From Ophiostoma sp. CBS 140.51 (taxonomy: Eukaryota; Ascomycota; Sordariomycetes; Ophiostomatales; Ophiostomataceae): DNA of 64,000 nt. Position numbers and translations under genes: made by a program. This document shows, one piece after another, positions 1 to 8,817 of the stretch (the first letter of the stretch is position 1; each line of letters opens with the position of its first letter). The notes beneath the pieces were generated by a model that searched no databases, was not told where the DNA came from, and saw only the letters and a list, made by a program, of their open reading frames with translations. The stretch lies in NCBI GenBank assembly GCA_029298735.1, contig JANSLP010000041.1:62001-126000 (forward strand). The letters are read 5' to 3'.

Positions 1-1
1 G

Positions 2-160
2 GCGAATCCACAAGCACGTCCAGCACCACAGAGGCAGCCACCACCAGAGACACAGCTGTCCAACTTGCGCCTGCTCCTCCTCGCACTAGTCGGCCTTGTT
101 GCAGCAGTGGGAGTGCCGCTGCTCTTGACGAACACGACCCTGGCGTGGCTGGAGAAGAAG
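2..160 (+). CDS. 3' part of an unidentified membrane protein (partial)
   Basis: The second reading frame is open from the window edge and encodes a Pro/Gln-rich stretch followed by a strongly hydrophobic segment of about 20 residues (Leu/Ala/Val/Gly-rich) and a short polar tail ending Trp-Leu-Glu-Lys-Lys. A consensus fungal splice donor (GTATGT) begins at base 161 in phase 0, so at least one further exon probably follows, but I cannot place its acceptor. If the intron is not real the frame stops at about base 200. The picture fits a C-terminally anchored membrane protein. I do not recognise the family, and the gene starts outside the window. Confidence 0.45.
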
Positions 161-309
161 GTATGTTGTGTGTACATGCACCTTTGTAGCTGTGTTGTGT
201 GATTGTCTGTGATTATGTACCGAGCTGCATGCCGTGCTTTGGCCCCGTTGACCTCATTTCTGTCTATTGCTGTCCCATGTCTACCCCTCCCTTATGCAAG
301 CCAATACTG

Positions 310-317
310 TATATAAG
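310..317 (+). promoter_or_regulatory. TATA box of the NmrA-like gene
   Basis: TATATAAG lies 177 bp upstream of the ATG at 494, followed by a CT-rich stretch typical of fungal transcription start regions. Confidence 0.5.
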
Positions 318-493
318 TGAAGCCCCCCTCCTTCACCTTGACTCTTAATGCTTTCCTTTTCTTCATTATCATCAAACTCAATCCTCACCTTCAACTACTC
401 CGTACTATCATATACAATCGACATTCTCGACTTCCACCGCAACCACAACCAACCTAACCGACTTTTCAGAACTTTTTCGGAACCGCAGACACC

Positions 494-1475
494 ATGTCCA
501 TCAAGAACGTTGCCGTTGCAGGAGTGAGTCCTCTTCATCCCGTCAATCATCATTGACCACCCACTAACAGTCTAGGGCACGGGCACCCTCGGCGCCCCGA
601 TTGTCAATGAGCTCGTCAAGAGCGGCTTCACCGTCACCCTCCTCACCCGTGAGGGCAGCACTTCGACCCCGCCCCAAGGCGTCGCCGCCGTCAAGCCCGT
701 TGACTACAAGTCGGTCGAGTCGCTGAGCAAGGCTATCCAGGGCCAGGACGCCATTGTTTCCGTGTTGGGGTCCTTTGTGATCGGCGAGCAGCTGCCTTTG
801 GCAGAGGCCGCCACGGCACCCGACAGCACCGTCCGCCGGTTCATCCCCTCCGAGTTTGGCATCAACACCCGCCAGACACCGGGTACACCCATTGGCGCCA
901 TCCTAGACGCCAAGACGAAGCTGGTGGACTTGTTGGACGAGAAGAGCAAGGCCAAGCCTTCCCTCACATGGACGGGCATCAGCAACGGTCATTTCTTCGA
1001 CTGGGGCCTGGAGCACAACCTGTTTGGCGTTGACCTGACCAAGAAGACGGCCACCATCTATGACTCGGGCAACGAGCGGTTCCAGGCATCGAACCTGCCG
1101 TTTGTGGCCAAAGCGGTCGCGGCTGTCCTGAAGCAGGCCGGGACTGAGGGTGACAAGACGGCCAACAAGTACTTGCAGATTGCCTCCTTTACGCCCACAC
1201 AAAACGAGCTCGTCGCGGCGGCACAAGAGCTTTCGGGTGGCGGCGCTGAAGGGTGGACGGTCACCAGCATCAAGTCGGCCGAGGTGCAAAAGGCGGGTGC
1301 GGAGAAGCTGGCCAAGGGCGACTTCTCGGCGTTTGTGGACTTGCTGAGTGTGTGGCAGTTTGCCGACGGCGCGGGCCATGCGCCGGACCTAAAGAGCCCC
1401 GAGTTTGGCAACACCGTGTTGGGTCTGGAGGCGGAAGATTTCAAGGCGTCGGTGGCGGCCAACATTAAGAAGTAG
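494..1475 (+). CDS. NmrA/isoflavone reductase-like NAD(P)-binding protein
   Basis: Two exons, 494..523 and 576..1475, give 309 residues. The first exon encodes only 10 residues (MSIKNVAVAG); a 52-bp intron with GTGAGT donor, CTAAC branch site and TAG acceptor separates it from the rest of the dinucleotide-binding loop, read across the splice as GGTGTLG. Without this tiny exon the Rossmann motif is lost. The body has the layout of fungal isoflavone reductase-like proteins of the NmrA family: nucleotide-binding N-terminal half with a 'RFIPSEFG' segment near the substrate pocket, then a helical C-terminal half. Such proteins are atypical SDRs acting as NAD(P)H-dependent reductases or redox sensors in the cytosol; the substrate here is unknown. 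The long antisense ORFs are shadows. Confidence 0.85.
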
Positions 1476-1639
1476 AAAAACGAGCCGAAGGCGGGTCTCG
1501 AGCTGGCTGTTGTCGCTCTGTCGTCCATAGTCATCTCATAGAATGAACAAGTTGAAACCATGTCTCTTCATCATGTCTCTTCCACGTTTGTAGTTGTAGC
1601 CGTGCCGTAGTCTGCCATGTTTGTATGTAGTCGTTCTCG

Positions 1640-2476
1640 TTACTCTGCCTGCTCACCGCCCCAGCCTTGCAAGGGCACCACTGTCGGCTCGCCTGCATTG
1701 CGTACCACCACCCACACCACGTCGGCGCTCTCGGGTGAAGCAGGCGCTTCATTCCGTACTTGGTGCTCCGTCCAGGCGGGGATAAAGGCAAAGTCGCCCG
1801 CACTGATCGTGGCCGTGGCCGGCGGTTTGCGCGCCGACGACGACGACCCGTTGTCGTCAAACTCGTCCACCTCGTCAAAGTCTTCTGGGAGTGTGGCCAG
1901 CACGGCCGTGCCGGACACGGCGTACACAATGGCTTCCTGTTCGCCATTGTGGAACACGACGGTCGAGCACTGCGGCTTGACGGTCAAGACGGATGCACAC
2001 AGCGAGCCGCTCTTTTGGACAATGGCGTCGCGCAGAGATACGCCGTTGTGCGGCAGCCGACGGGCGTGTTTGTTGGGCCGTGGGCGAGTTTTCTTCTCTT
2101 TCGGCTGTTGTGATGACTTATGTGAAGGCTGAACTGGTTGTGCTGCTGGCCGTAACGGAAGTAATGTCTCGTCAATGTCCCTCGTCTTTTGTTCATCGGC
2201 TCCACCGGCGGCGTCTTTTGGCTTGTCCTTTGTAGCTGACGGCTCACCCTCAACTATCCGTGGCGGCATGGTCTCGGGCTCTGCCTCGTCCTCTTCGTCT
2301 TCATGGTCGCCATCGAACCCTTCTTCGTCGTACTCTCCTTCATCCTCAAGGTCATCCTCTTCTGGGACAACAGCATCCCTCGGCGGCCCTTGCAGCTCCT
2401 CTGCTTTGGTAATGTGCACCGATCCGGGCATCAGCATTGGCAGGATTTCCTGCAGGATGGGCAGTAGAGCGGCCAT
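1640..2476 (-). CDS. Cupin-fold protein with acidic N-terminal half
   Basis: Single exon, 278 residues, ATG start. Residues about 45-70 are almost purely Asp/Glu-rich, followed by a basic Lys/Arg patch. The C-terminal half (about 130-265) has a small cupin barrel: a segment containing 'GEQEAIVYAVSGTAVL', then an acidic Ser-rich loop, then 'ISAGDFAFIPAWTEHQV', matching the second cupin motif (G-D-x-x-x-I-P-x-x-x-x-H). The first metal-binding His-x-His is not obvious, so metal binding and catalysis are doubtful. Many fungi have a similar single-cupin protein with no assigned role. The acidic and basic tracts suggest a nuclear or protein-binding function, but that is inference. Confidence 0.7.
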   Translation of the reverse strand: MAALLPILQEILPMLMPGSVHITKAEELQGPPRDAVVPEEDDLEDEGEYDEEGFDGDHEDEEDEAEPETMPPRIVEGEPSATKDKPKDAAGGADEQKTRDIDETLLPLRPAAQPVQPSHKSSQQPKEKKTRPRPNKHARRLPHNGVSLRDAIVQKSGSLCASVLTVKPQCSTVVFHNGEQEAIVYAVSGTAVLATLPEDFDEVDEFDDNGSSSSARKPPATATISAGDFAFIPAWTEHQVRNEAPASPESADVVWVVVRNAGEPTVVPLQGWGGEQAE

Positions 2477-3156
2477 AGCCAGCGGGCGTGTCTTGTTGTG
2501 TGTTGTTGAGTCGACGCTTGCTGTTGATCAGCACATGTGAATGATGATGAAATTGGCGGACGTTGTGTGGACGAACAGAAGGGGCGGCGTGAGCTGGCTG
2601 TCGATTTTTGGTGGGGCCAGCCAAAAGGGCGTTGGCGCAGCTCTACAAACGGACACAGAATTGCATCACGTCGTCACACGACACTACGAGAGTCTACAAT
2701 ACAAGAGCAGTAATTGCTGAGAATAGAATGGTTGAAATTAAATAGAATAAAAGAGTATAGAGACAAGAGAAGCTACATAATGAAGAAAAAACAACCAGAG
2801 AATACCAGAAAGCCAAACGCAAAATAAAAAGGCCATGCTCGCGCTTATTCCTTTTCTCAAACACAAGTGAAGTAAATATCGGGTGGGAAACAGTAAATAG
2901 GAAATCAAAAGAGACCAGAGACAATAAAAGAAAGCAAGACCTATTCACCCAGCGCCGTTGTTGTTTGTTGTAAAATTTTGTTCCCATCCCGCCCAAAAAA
3001 GAGACCATGCCGTCCGTTCCCAACCAGTCCAGAAATATTAACAAGAAGAAACAAGAAGAAACAAGAAGAAACAAAGAAGAAAAACAAAAGATGATCAGTC
3101 GCTTCGTGACCTTCCAACGACAATCGGCCGCTGTCGCGGCCTCACTTGTCGCGACC
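2477..3156. other. Intergenic region between cupin gene and CET1
   Basis: It holds the upstream region of the cupin gene and the 3' untranslated region of the triphosphatase gene, both on the minus strand. It is AT-rich between 2690 and 2940. I see no coding potential; the open frames here are low-complexity Lys/Phe-rich readings. Confidence 0.6.
3041..3084. repeat. 10-bp tandem repeat (acaagaagaa)
   Basis: Three perfect head-to-tail copies of a 10-bp purine-rich unit followed by a degenerate fourth, about 75 bp downstream of the CET1 stop codon, so probably in its 3' UTR (pyrimidine-rich on the mRNA). Confidence 0.8.
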
Positions 3157-6132
3157 TTACATCCCCAGCGCCTTGGCCCGCCGCGCCAGAATGCGCACAT
3201 TGTCCACCAGCCCCTCGACCAGCTCCGGGTAGGCATGGGCGTCGCCATTGCGTGCCCGCCTGCCCTGTTCGATGAGTACCCCTGCTGCCAGTTCAATCTC
3301 CAGTTCGTGCTCTTTCTCTTCGCGCTCCATCTTTTGGGGGCCCTGGATCTTGTACGTGACCTGGGTGAGGTCGATCTGGTAGTGCGAGTGTGTGTAACTC
3401 AGTCTGTCCTTTTCGCGGGCAGGCTGCTGCTCGCGCGCCATGGTGGCCGCCAGCTGCTCGAGCTCGTCGACAGTACCCTCCCAGTTCATTTCGAGGTTGA
3501 CACTCAGTCGACAGTCCAAGGGCGAGTCGGGAAAAAAGATGTTGAGGTCGGCAATGCGGGCTTTCACAATCTTGGCGAGGACATCGCCACTCCGCTTGTC
3601 GTAGGTGACGCGCACTTTGACGGGGTAGCGGTGGGGCAGGAGGTTGCGCACACAGGCGGGCAGCCGTTCTTGGAGATTGATGGGCAGCTCAAAGAAGCGG
3701 TCAATCTCGCGGCGGTGTTTGTAGACGACGGGGACACGCGGCCGCAGGCGACCAGCATTCACAGGGTTGCGCGCGTCCGTTGCAACCACTAAACCATTCA
3801 AAAACTCATTGTAGGCTTTATGCTGGACCTCGGTCATGCTGCTCTTGAAGGTGACGCGGTTGGTGTCTTGGAGGATGCATTCGCTGGCCACCGGTATATC
3901 GATGCGCTGGTTGGTGTCTTTGGAGATCAACTGACCCAACTTGGCCTCAATCTCGAATTCGACACCCAGCCCCTGAATCTCAATCATGTTGGGGTTGCTG
4001 ACGACATTGACAAATAGGAAATCGGCCACTTTCCTCGAAAGCTCCTCGTATGGCTTGTCGCCCGTAACGGACTCTTCCCAGGGGGCGAGGAGAGCGGCGC
4101 GGGCGTCGGCCGCAGAGGGTGCGGCGGCGGCGGCAGGTGCAGGAGCGTCAGGAGGTACACTACCACCAGCCGCTGCCGGTTGAGATGACCCCGCTTCGGG
4201 TGACCCTTGCCGCGAGGTATGTCTGCTATGCATTGCACTCGTCGTTGATCCACCGCCACCGCCTTCCTTCTTGTCACCGCCATTCGCATGACCTGGACCG
4301 TGACCTCCACGGTGACCCTCACCGGGCTTGAACACAATCAGGTTACCCTTTTTGAGATTGCCGCCGTCGTACTTGCGGGCCCACGAGGGCAGCTCGGTGT
4401 AGCGGGTGGGCTTCTTCTTTTGTTTCGGTGTGGCGTCGCGGGGAGCCGAGGGTGCTGAGGAAGGGGCGGCGGGTGTGGTGGGACGTTTTGACGGAGTAGT
4501 GGGCCGCTGTTGTTGTTGTTGTTGTTGCAGGTGGGAGGTACCATTAGTACCTTCAAACGGTGCCGGGCGGCGCACCTCTTTACGGTCAATCTCGTCCGGG
4601 TGCAGGTCGCGTTCGTCCATTTTGCGTTTGGAGGGGACGCCGCCAGGAGCGCTCTGGCTGTCGACGTCCATCGGAGCTGGAGCAGAGGCACTCGCCGACG
4701 ACGTCGGCCGGGCCATGGACGAGGCGGCGGACCCGCTCGGCAGGCTGGGCACGCGCGTCTTGGGACTGACGCTGACACTCGGTGCGCGGTCGCTGCGGGA
4801 GGTGGAGCGGCGGTGAGACGGATCTGAGGGGAGGGGAGGGTGACCAGCGTGGGAAGGCATCGGTGGAGGAGGGACACGTTGTTGAAGGGGACTGGCAGGA
4901 TGTGAGCGTTGTTGTTGTTGCTGCTGCTGCTGCTGCTGCTTCTGTTGTTGTTTCTGGTGCTCCTTTTGCTCCTTAAGCTGGCGCTTCTCCAGTTCCTTAG
5001 CCTCCTTTTGCTGCTGTTTTGCCATTTGCTTGTCGTTGGGGTGTTGCGGTAGTGGGTAGGGGCTGGGTGCGGGAGCAGCAGAAGAATTTCTTTGTTGTTG
5101 TTGAGGCTGTGCGGACAAAGGAGGACCCAGGGGTGTTGGTGGTTGAGGGGATTGTTGATGTGAGTGGGACTGCTGCGAGGACGGCCGCGTTGGGTCAAAG
5201 GGCGGCTGTTGGTGCTGCTGCTGTTGTTGATAGGGATGTGACGGATGCGGAGGCGGACCCTGGCGATGCTGGACCACGGGACTCACTTGGCCGTAAGGAG
5301 CGCCGCCATAAGGCTGTTGCTGTTGGCCTGGCTGAGGCGGTCCTGGTGGTCCTGGCGGCGGTGGACCATGCTGGCTGTGTGCCGACGTTGGTGTCGGTGT
5401 CGAGTGGGTCGAGTGTGAGCGCTGGTGCGGCGGGAAAGCCGACGATGCACCAGGGCCGATAGGCGGCGTCTGTGGTGGCGGCTGTTGTTGTTGTTGGTAT
5501 CCGCCATAGCTGTCGCGTTGTTGCTGCTGCTGCTGCTGCTGCTGAGGAGGGTAGTTTTGCGGACCGCCCGGTGTATATTGCTGGTGGTGCTGCAGAGGAC
5601 TCGAACCGGGCGGAGGTCCTTGGCTGCCTGGACCACTTGGCGGGAACGGGTAGCCACCGCTGGTACCGGCACTCACGGAGCTGCTGGGTGTGTGGCGGTA
5701 GGGCGAAGGTCCAGGTCCACCAGGTGAGCGTAGGTCGCTGCTGTTCAGGGGTTGGAGAGGAGGAGGGACAGGTCGCGGCGCGCCGTAGGGTGTCGGGGGC
5801 CCACCAGGTCCAGGTGTGCCGGCTGGTGAGCCAGGATACTGTCCAGGACCTCCGCCGGGCGTCTGCTGCTGCTGCTGCTGCCGATGTTGCTGCAGGCGCT
5901 GGTCGTAGTCGGCGAGAGAGTGGGCCCGCGGCGATGCGTGGACGGAGCCGTTGTAGTCGCGGAAGACGGGAGAGGGACCAGGCTGGACGGGTGTCGAGGG
6001 AGGTTGTTGGGGGTGTCCAGGATGTTGCTGCTGTTGTTGAGGATGTTGTTGCTGCTGCTGTTGCTGCTGTTGATTCCGTTGACTGTTGCTGCCGTCCTCA
6101 TTCGAGTTCAGCAGCGACTTTAGGTTCATCAT
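3157..6132 (-). CDS. CET1: mRNA-capping enzyme subunit beta (RNA 5'-triphosphatase), polyQ-rich
   Basis: Single exon, 991 residues. The C-terminal 300 residues form the fungal Cet1-type triphosphatase, a metal-dependent tunnel-fold enzyme that removes the gamma phosphate of nascent pre-mRNA in the nucleus, the first capping step. Visible signatures are the first-strand metal-binding Glu-x-Glu-x-Lys ('EFEIEAKLG', about residues 725-733), 'LEMNWEG' with a further acidic pair, and the last-strand Glu-x-Glu ('HELEIELA', about 942-949). A conserved 'YTELPSWARK' precedes the domain, like the guanylyltransferase-binding segment of the yeast enzyme. The N-terminal 600 residues are disordered: many Gln runs coded by mixed CAG/CAA, Pro/Gly/His-rich tracts and a Lys/Gln coiled segment. 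Yeast Cet1 is about 550 residues, so the excess length is all in this low-complexity region. Confidence 0.93.
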   Translation of the reverse strand: MMNLKSLLNSNEDGSNSQRNQQQQQQQQQHPQQQQQHPGHPQQPPSTPVQPGPSPVFRDYNGSVHASPRAHSLADYDQRLQQHRQQQQQQTPGGGPGQYPGSPAGTPGPGGPPTPYGAPRPVPPPLQPLNSSDLRSPGGPGPSPYRHTPSSSVSAGTSGGYPFPPSGPGSQGPPPGSSPLQHHQQYTPGGPQNYPPQQQQQQQQQRDSYGGYQQQQQPPPQTPPIGPGASSAFPPHQRSHSTHSTPTPTSAHSQHGPPPPGPPGPPQPGQQQQPYGGAPYGQVSPVVQHRQGPPPHPSHPYQQQQQHQQPPFDPTRPSSQQSHSHQQSPQPPTPLGPPLSAQPQQQQRNSSAAPAPSPYPLPQHPNDKQMAKQQQKEAKELEKRQLKEQKEHQKQQQKQQQQQQQQQQRSHPASPLQQRVPPPPMPSHAGHPPLPSDPSHRRSTSRSDRAPSVSVSPKTRVPSLPSGSAASSMARPTSSASASAPAPMDVDSQSAPGGVPSKRKMDERDLHPDEIDRKEVRRPAPFEGTNGTSHLQQQQQQQRPTTPSKRPTTPAAPSSAPSAPRDATPKQKKKPTRYTELPSWARKYDGGNLKKGNLIVFKPGEGHRGGHGPGHANGGDKKEGGGGGSTTSAMHSRHTSRQGSPEAGSSQPAAAGGSVPPDAPAPAAAAAPSAADARAALLAPWEESVTGDKPYEELSRKVADFLFVNVVSNPNMIEIQGLGVEFEIEAKLGQLISKDTNQRIDIPVASECILQDTNRVTFKSSMTEVQHKAYNEFLNGLVVATDARNPVNAGRLRPRVPVVYKHRREIDRFFELPINLQERLPACVRNLLPHRYPVKVRVTYDKRSGDVLAKIVKARIADLNIFFPDSPLDCRLSVNLEMNWEGTVDELEQLAATMAREQQPAREKDRLSYTHSHYQIDLTQVTYKIQGPQKMEREEKEHELEIELAAGVLIEQGRRARNGDAHAYPELVEGLVDNVRILARRAKALGM

Positions 6133-7980
6133 CTTGGGCGGTTTCTTTGGGGGTGACGACAGCGAAGGGCAGAAAACGCGCCTTCGTCTGTCTGATGTGT
6201 ATAATTGTGATCAGTGATCAGATAGCTGGGCTGGTGTTGAACGACGGATGCCCTCTACGGGATGATGGCCGATGGGGCGAACGGCAGTTCGGTTTTGCTC
6301 ATCCAGAGGCGCGTCGCTTCCAGTATCGTGTCGCGATCGTCGTCGAATAGGGGTAGTCGTCGTAATTATCGCAAAAAAAAAGTTTCGTCGCTCACTCGCT
6401 CGCACGCGTCGATGTTCGTGGTTGTGATGGTTCGCGATAGTTGGTGATCGAAAAACCGTTGGGGAAACGGCTGGAAAAAAAGGAGTGACAGAAAAAAGGG
6501 TGCCTGGCTAATCGAGGCGCGCGAGGGTTGCTGACATTGCGCGCAGTTGGGGTGGCGAGCGGGCGATCGATTCAGGGAGAAAGTCGTTGTCGCTGTTGCA
6601 CTTCGAGGAATGTCGCGATGCAAAAGAAAAATGCGATGGTGTTTCGCTTCCGTTTCTTTCGGTATTGTGATCTCGTGATTTCTCGTGACTCGTCGGCCTT
6701 GCTCCCTCGCTCCCTTGCCAGTTGCCGCAGCTCGTCAAGAAGGTACACGCGCCGCTGCAATTGCGACTCTAGCGAAAGAGTTTATAAACTATCAAAGTGA
6801 CTCGAATTGCTGCGCGTCACGATGTGTCGTCGAATGGGGTGGTGGTCGTGATCGTGGTGGATGGAATTGTGAAGCCCAAAAAGAGAAGGACAGCATGGCG
6901 ATTATTATTTTTTGAGCTTATTTTTTTCGCTACTCTCTGCGATATCCTTTTTTTTTTGGCGTCGATTTTTTGCCCATACCAAATTTGCATACAAAAATTT
7001 GGTAGCATTTTGGTAGTATTTAGCAGCATGTTAGTAGCATTCTGGGAGGGAGCTGCGCCTGCTTGGAACTCCACTCTTCTCTGGTCGCTGTGCTTTGGGC
7101 GACTTCCGCGCTTGGCCAGAACCATCCGCAAGCAGACAGCAAGCAGACAGCAAGGAGAAACAGCGAAGAAAGAGGCTCCGTTCACAATGGCGTCTGACAA
7201 TGGCAGTGGGAAATTGGAGCGTGTCGAATCTGGGCTAGCACGAACGCCAAACCCCATGTCAGCCGATAGTAGCATTGTTAGTCATCCCATACAAACCGCC
7301 ATACAAATATTGACAGAGAAACGTAAAGCTACAGAATGACGCCCCAAAGAGCACAAGAAGGCTGTCGCAAAAAGCCTAGATTTCAGCATTGACAAACTTC
7401 AAGTTCTTAAAGGGATGTTGCAAAGTATACTGGAGGTTTTGTGAATTCGCAATCTACAAATAACAGCATCGCCATCACAATATGGTAGCCGTTGATCAAG
7501 TCGATACTCTTCGCCCAAGACCGAACACGTGATGCTCACCTAAGCGTGTTTGTAGCTTTGTCCTTCGTACCCAGCTCCCTGAGCATCTCCACTCTCGATG
7601 CTTGACGCGACAAGCTTCAAAAGAGACGCGACAAAAGCCAGTTCCAACACATCTCAACTGACGACAGCCTCGCAGTATTCTACAACGCACCCTCATGAAG
7701 CCAATCTACGTCCTCGTTTATTCTACGACGCCTGCCTGATGCACTCCATATTAACTTCCCCCATTGCATCTCTTCACGATGAGCCGTCTTGGCAGCAGCA
7801 AGCTCATATTGAGATCGCATGCGCACTCTACGCTCTCTTTGGTGCGTCACAGTATTCAGTCTTGTCTCGAGGAATGGAAATGAAGTGAGAGCTAGCAACT
7901 GTGCAGCTTCTCGTGATTGCATTCAACTATCTGTTGATACTGGCCGCCTTTTATGTCTGCCTGCTACGCATAGACTGTGG
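6133..7980. other. Intergenic region upstream of CET1
   Basis: About 1.85 kb between the divergently placed CET1 start and the GST stop. The part next to CET1 is its promoter/5' UTR, with poly-A/T runs and TCG-rich sequence. Apart from the broken ORF at 7187-7441 I see no gene. Confidence 0.55.
7187..7441 (+). pseudogene. Broken small ORF, possible gene relic
   Basis: An ATG in good context (tcacaATGGcg) opens a frame of 50 codons ended by TGA at 7337-7339. The same frame continues past this stop for 33 more codons with a clearly protein-like Lys/Leu-rich amphipathic sequence before a second stop at 7439-7441. The joined stretch would be about 84 residues. The simplest reading is a small gene inactivated by one nonsense mutation, or a remnant of a larger one. 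I do not recognise the family, and chance cannot be excluded. Confidence 0.25.
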
Positions 7981-8817
7981 TTACCCCTTCTTCTCCTCTT
8001 CAACACTGTCCTCCAGCACGACATCCAGTTCCTTGTAGTATCGGTAGATGCCCTCACCGTACGGCAGGCGGCGGTCACTTTCGAGGTAGGCAGCAATGTT
8101 GGGCCGCGCGCGCACAGCGTCGACCAGCGCGAAAACCCGCTTGTGCCCACCGGCGTCCTTGAGCTGCTGCACAGCGCGCGGGAACTGGTAGGCGGTGCCG
8201 TCGAGGCACTGGAAGAGGACGAGGTCGGCATATGTGAGAGTGGCGCCGTAGAGCCAGTTGCCTGCCTTTCTCTCTTCCTGTGCGTGCAAAACTCTCTCAA
8301 AGTACGACAAGAACTTTGGCAGTCTCTCCTTGACGTAGAGCTTGCTCTTGCGGACCGACTCGGGCTTTTGGTCTTCGTAATACAGAGATGTGCAGATGGG
8401 GTGGTGGCAGTCGTGGACTTCGTTCGAAAAACCGTCGAGCGCTGTCAACGCCAACGCATTGATTCTGTACACTGCGTTTGCGTCATCGCCCGGCACGAGA
8501 CCCAGCTTGGGACCCAGGTAGAGCAGAATGTTGGGCAGCTGGCTGATCAGCAGGTCGCCGTGCTCAAGGATGGGCGGTGCCAAAGGCGGTAAGTTGGGCA
8601 CGATGCCCTCGGCCAAGTTGTCGGTCGAGATCTGGGCCAGCACCTGCGGGACGGCATCCTCCTGTTTGGCGCCATCGACATAGGGCACGCCGGCCTCTTC
8701 AAAGGCGAGGCGGACGTGCTCGCCACGGCCGGGCAGACCGGGCCAGTAGATGAGCTTGTAGGGAGCCTCGTCCGGGGTGGACGCCTTTTGGCGCTTGGCG
8801 GCAGGACCGTCGGTCAT
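7981..8817 (-). CDS. Glutathione S-transferase-like protein
   Basis: Single exon, 278 residues from the ATG at 8817, which has a good context (CCAAAATGAC). An in-frame ATG at 8991 would add 58 residues rich in Ser/His; I take that stretch as 5' UTR, though it could be a targeting extension. After a short basic leader comes a thioredoxin-fold N-terminal domain ('LIYWPGLPGRGEHVRLAFEE', residues about 22-41), the glutathione-contact region around 'LPNILLYLG', and an all-helical C-terminal domain with 'YADLVLFQCLDG'. This arrangement is typical of fungal sigma/mu-like cytosolic GSTs, which conjugate glutathione to electrophiles or act as peroxidases. The exact subclass is uncertain. Confidence 0.85.
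   Translation of the reverse strand: MTDGPAAKRQKASTPDEAPYKLIYWPGLPGRGEHVRLAFEEAGVPYVDGAKQEDAVPQVLAQISTDNLAEGIVPNLPPLAPPILEHGDLLISQLPNILLYLGPKLGLVPGDDANAVYRINALALTALDGFSNEVHDCHHPICTSLYYEDQKPESVRKSKLYVKERLPKFLSYFERVLHAQEERKAGNWLYGATLTYADLVLFQCLDGTAYQFPRAVQQLKDAGGHKRVFALVDAVRARPNIAAYLESDRRLPYGEGIYRYYKELDVVLEDSVEEEKKG

Noticed and set aside
4338..6101. Several long frames antisense or frame-shifted to CET1
   Set aside because: They are shadows of the CAG/CAA repeats, giving Asn, Ser or Val/Leu runs, with no independent coding signal.
6797..7339. 180-codon frame in the CET1 upstream region
   Set aside because: The first 130 codons are AT-rich chance sequence; only the part from the ATG at 7187 looked worth recording.
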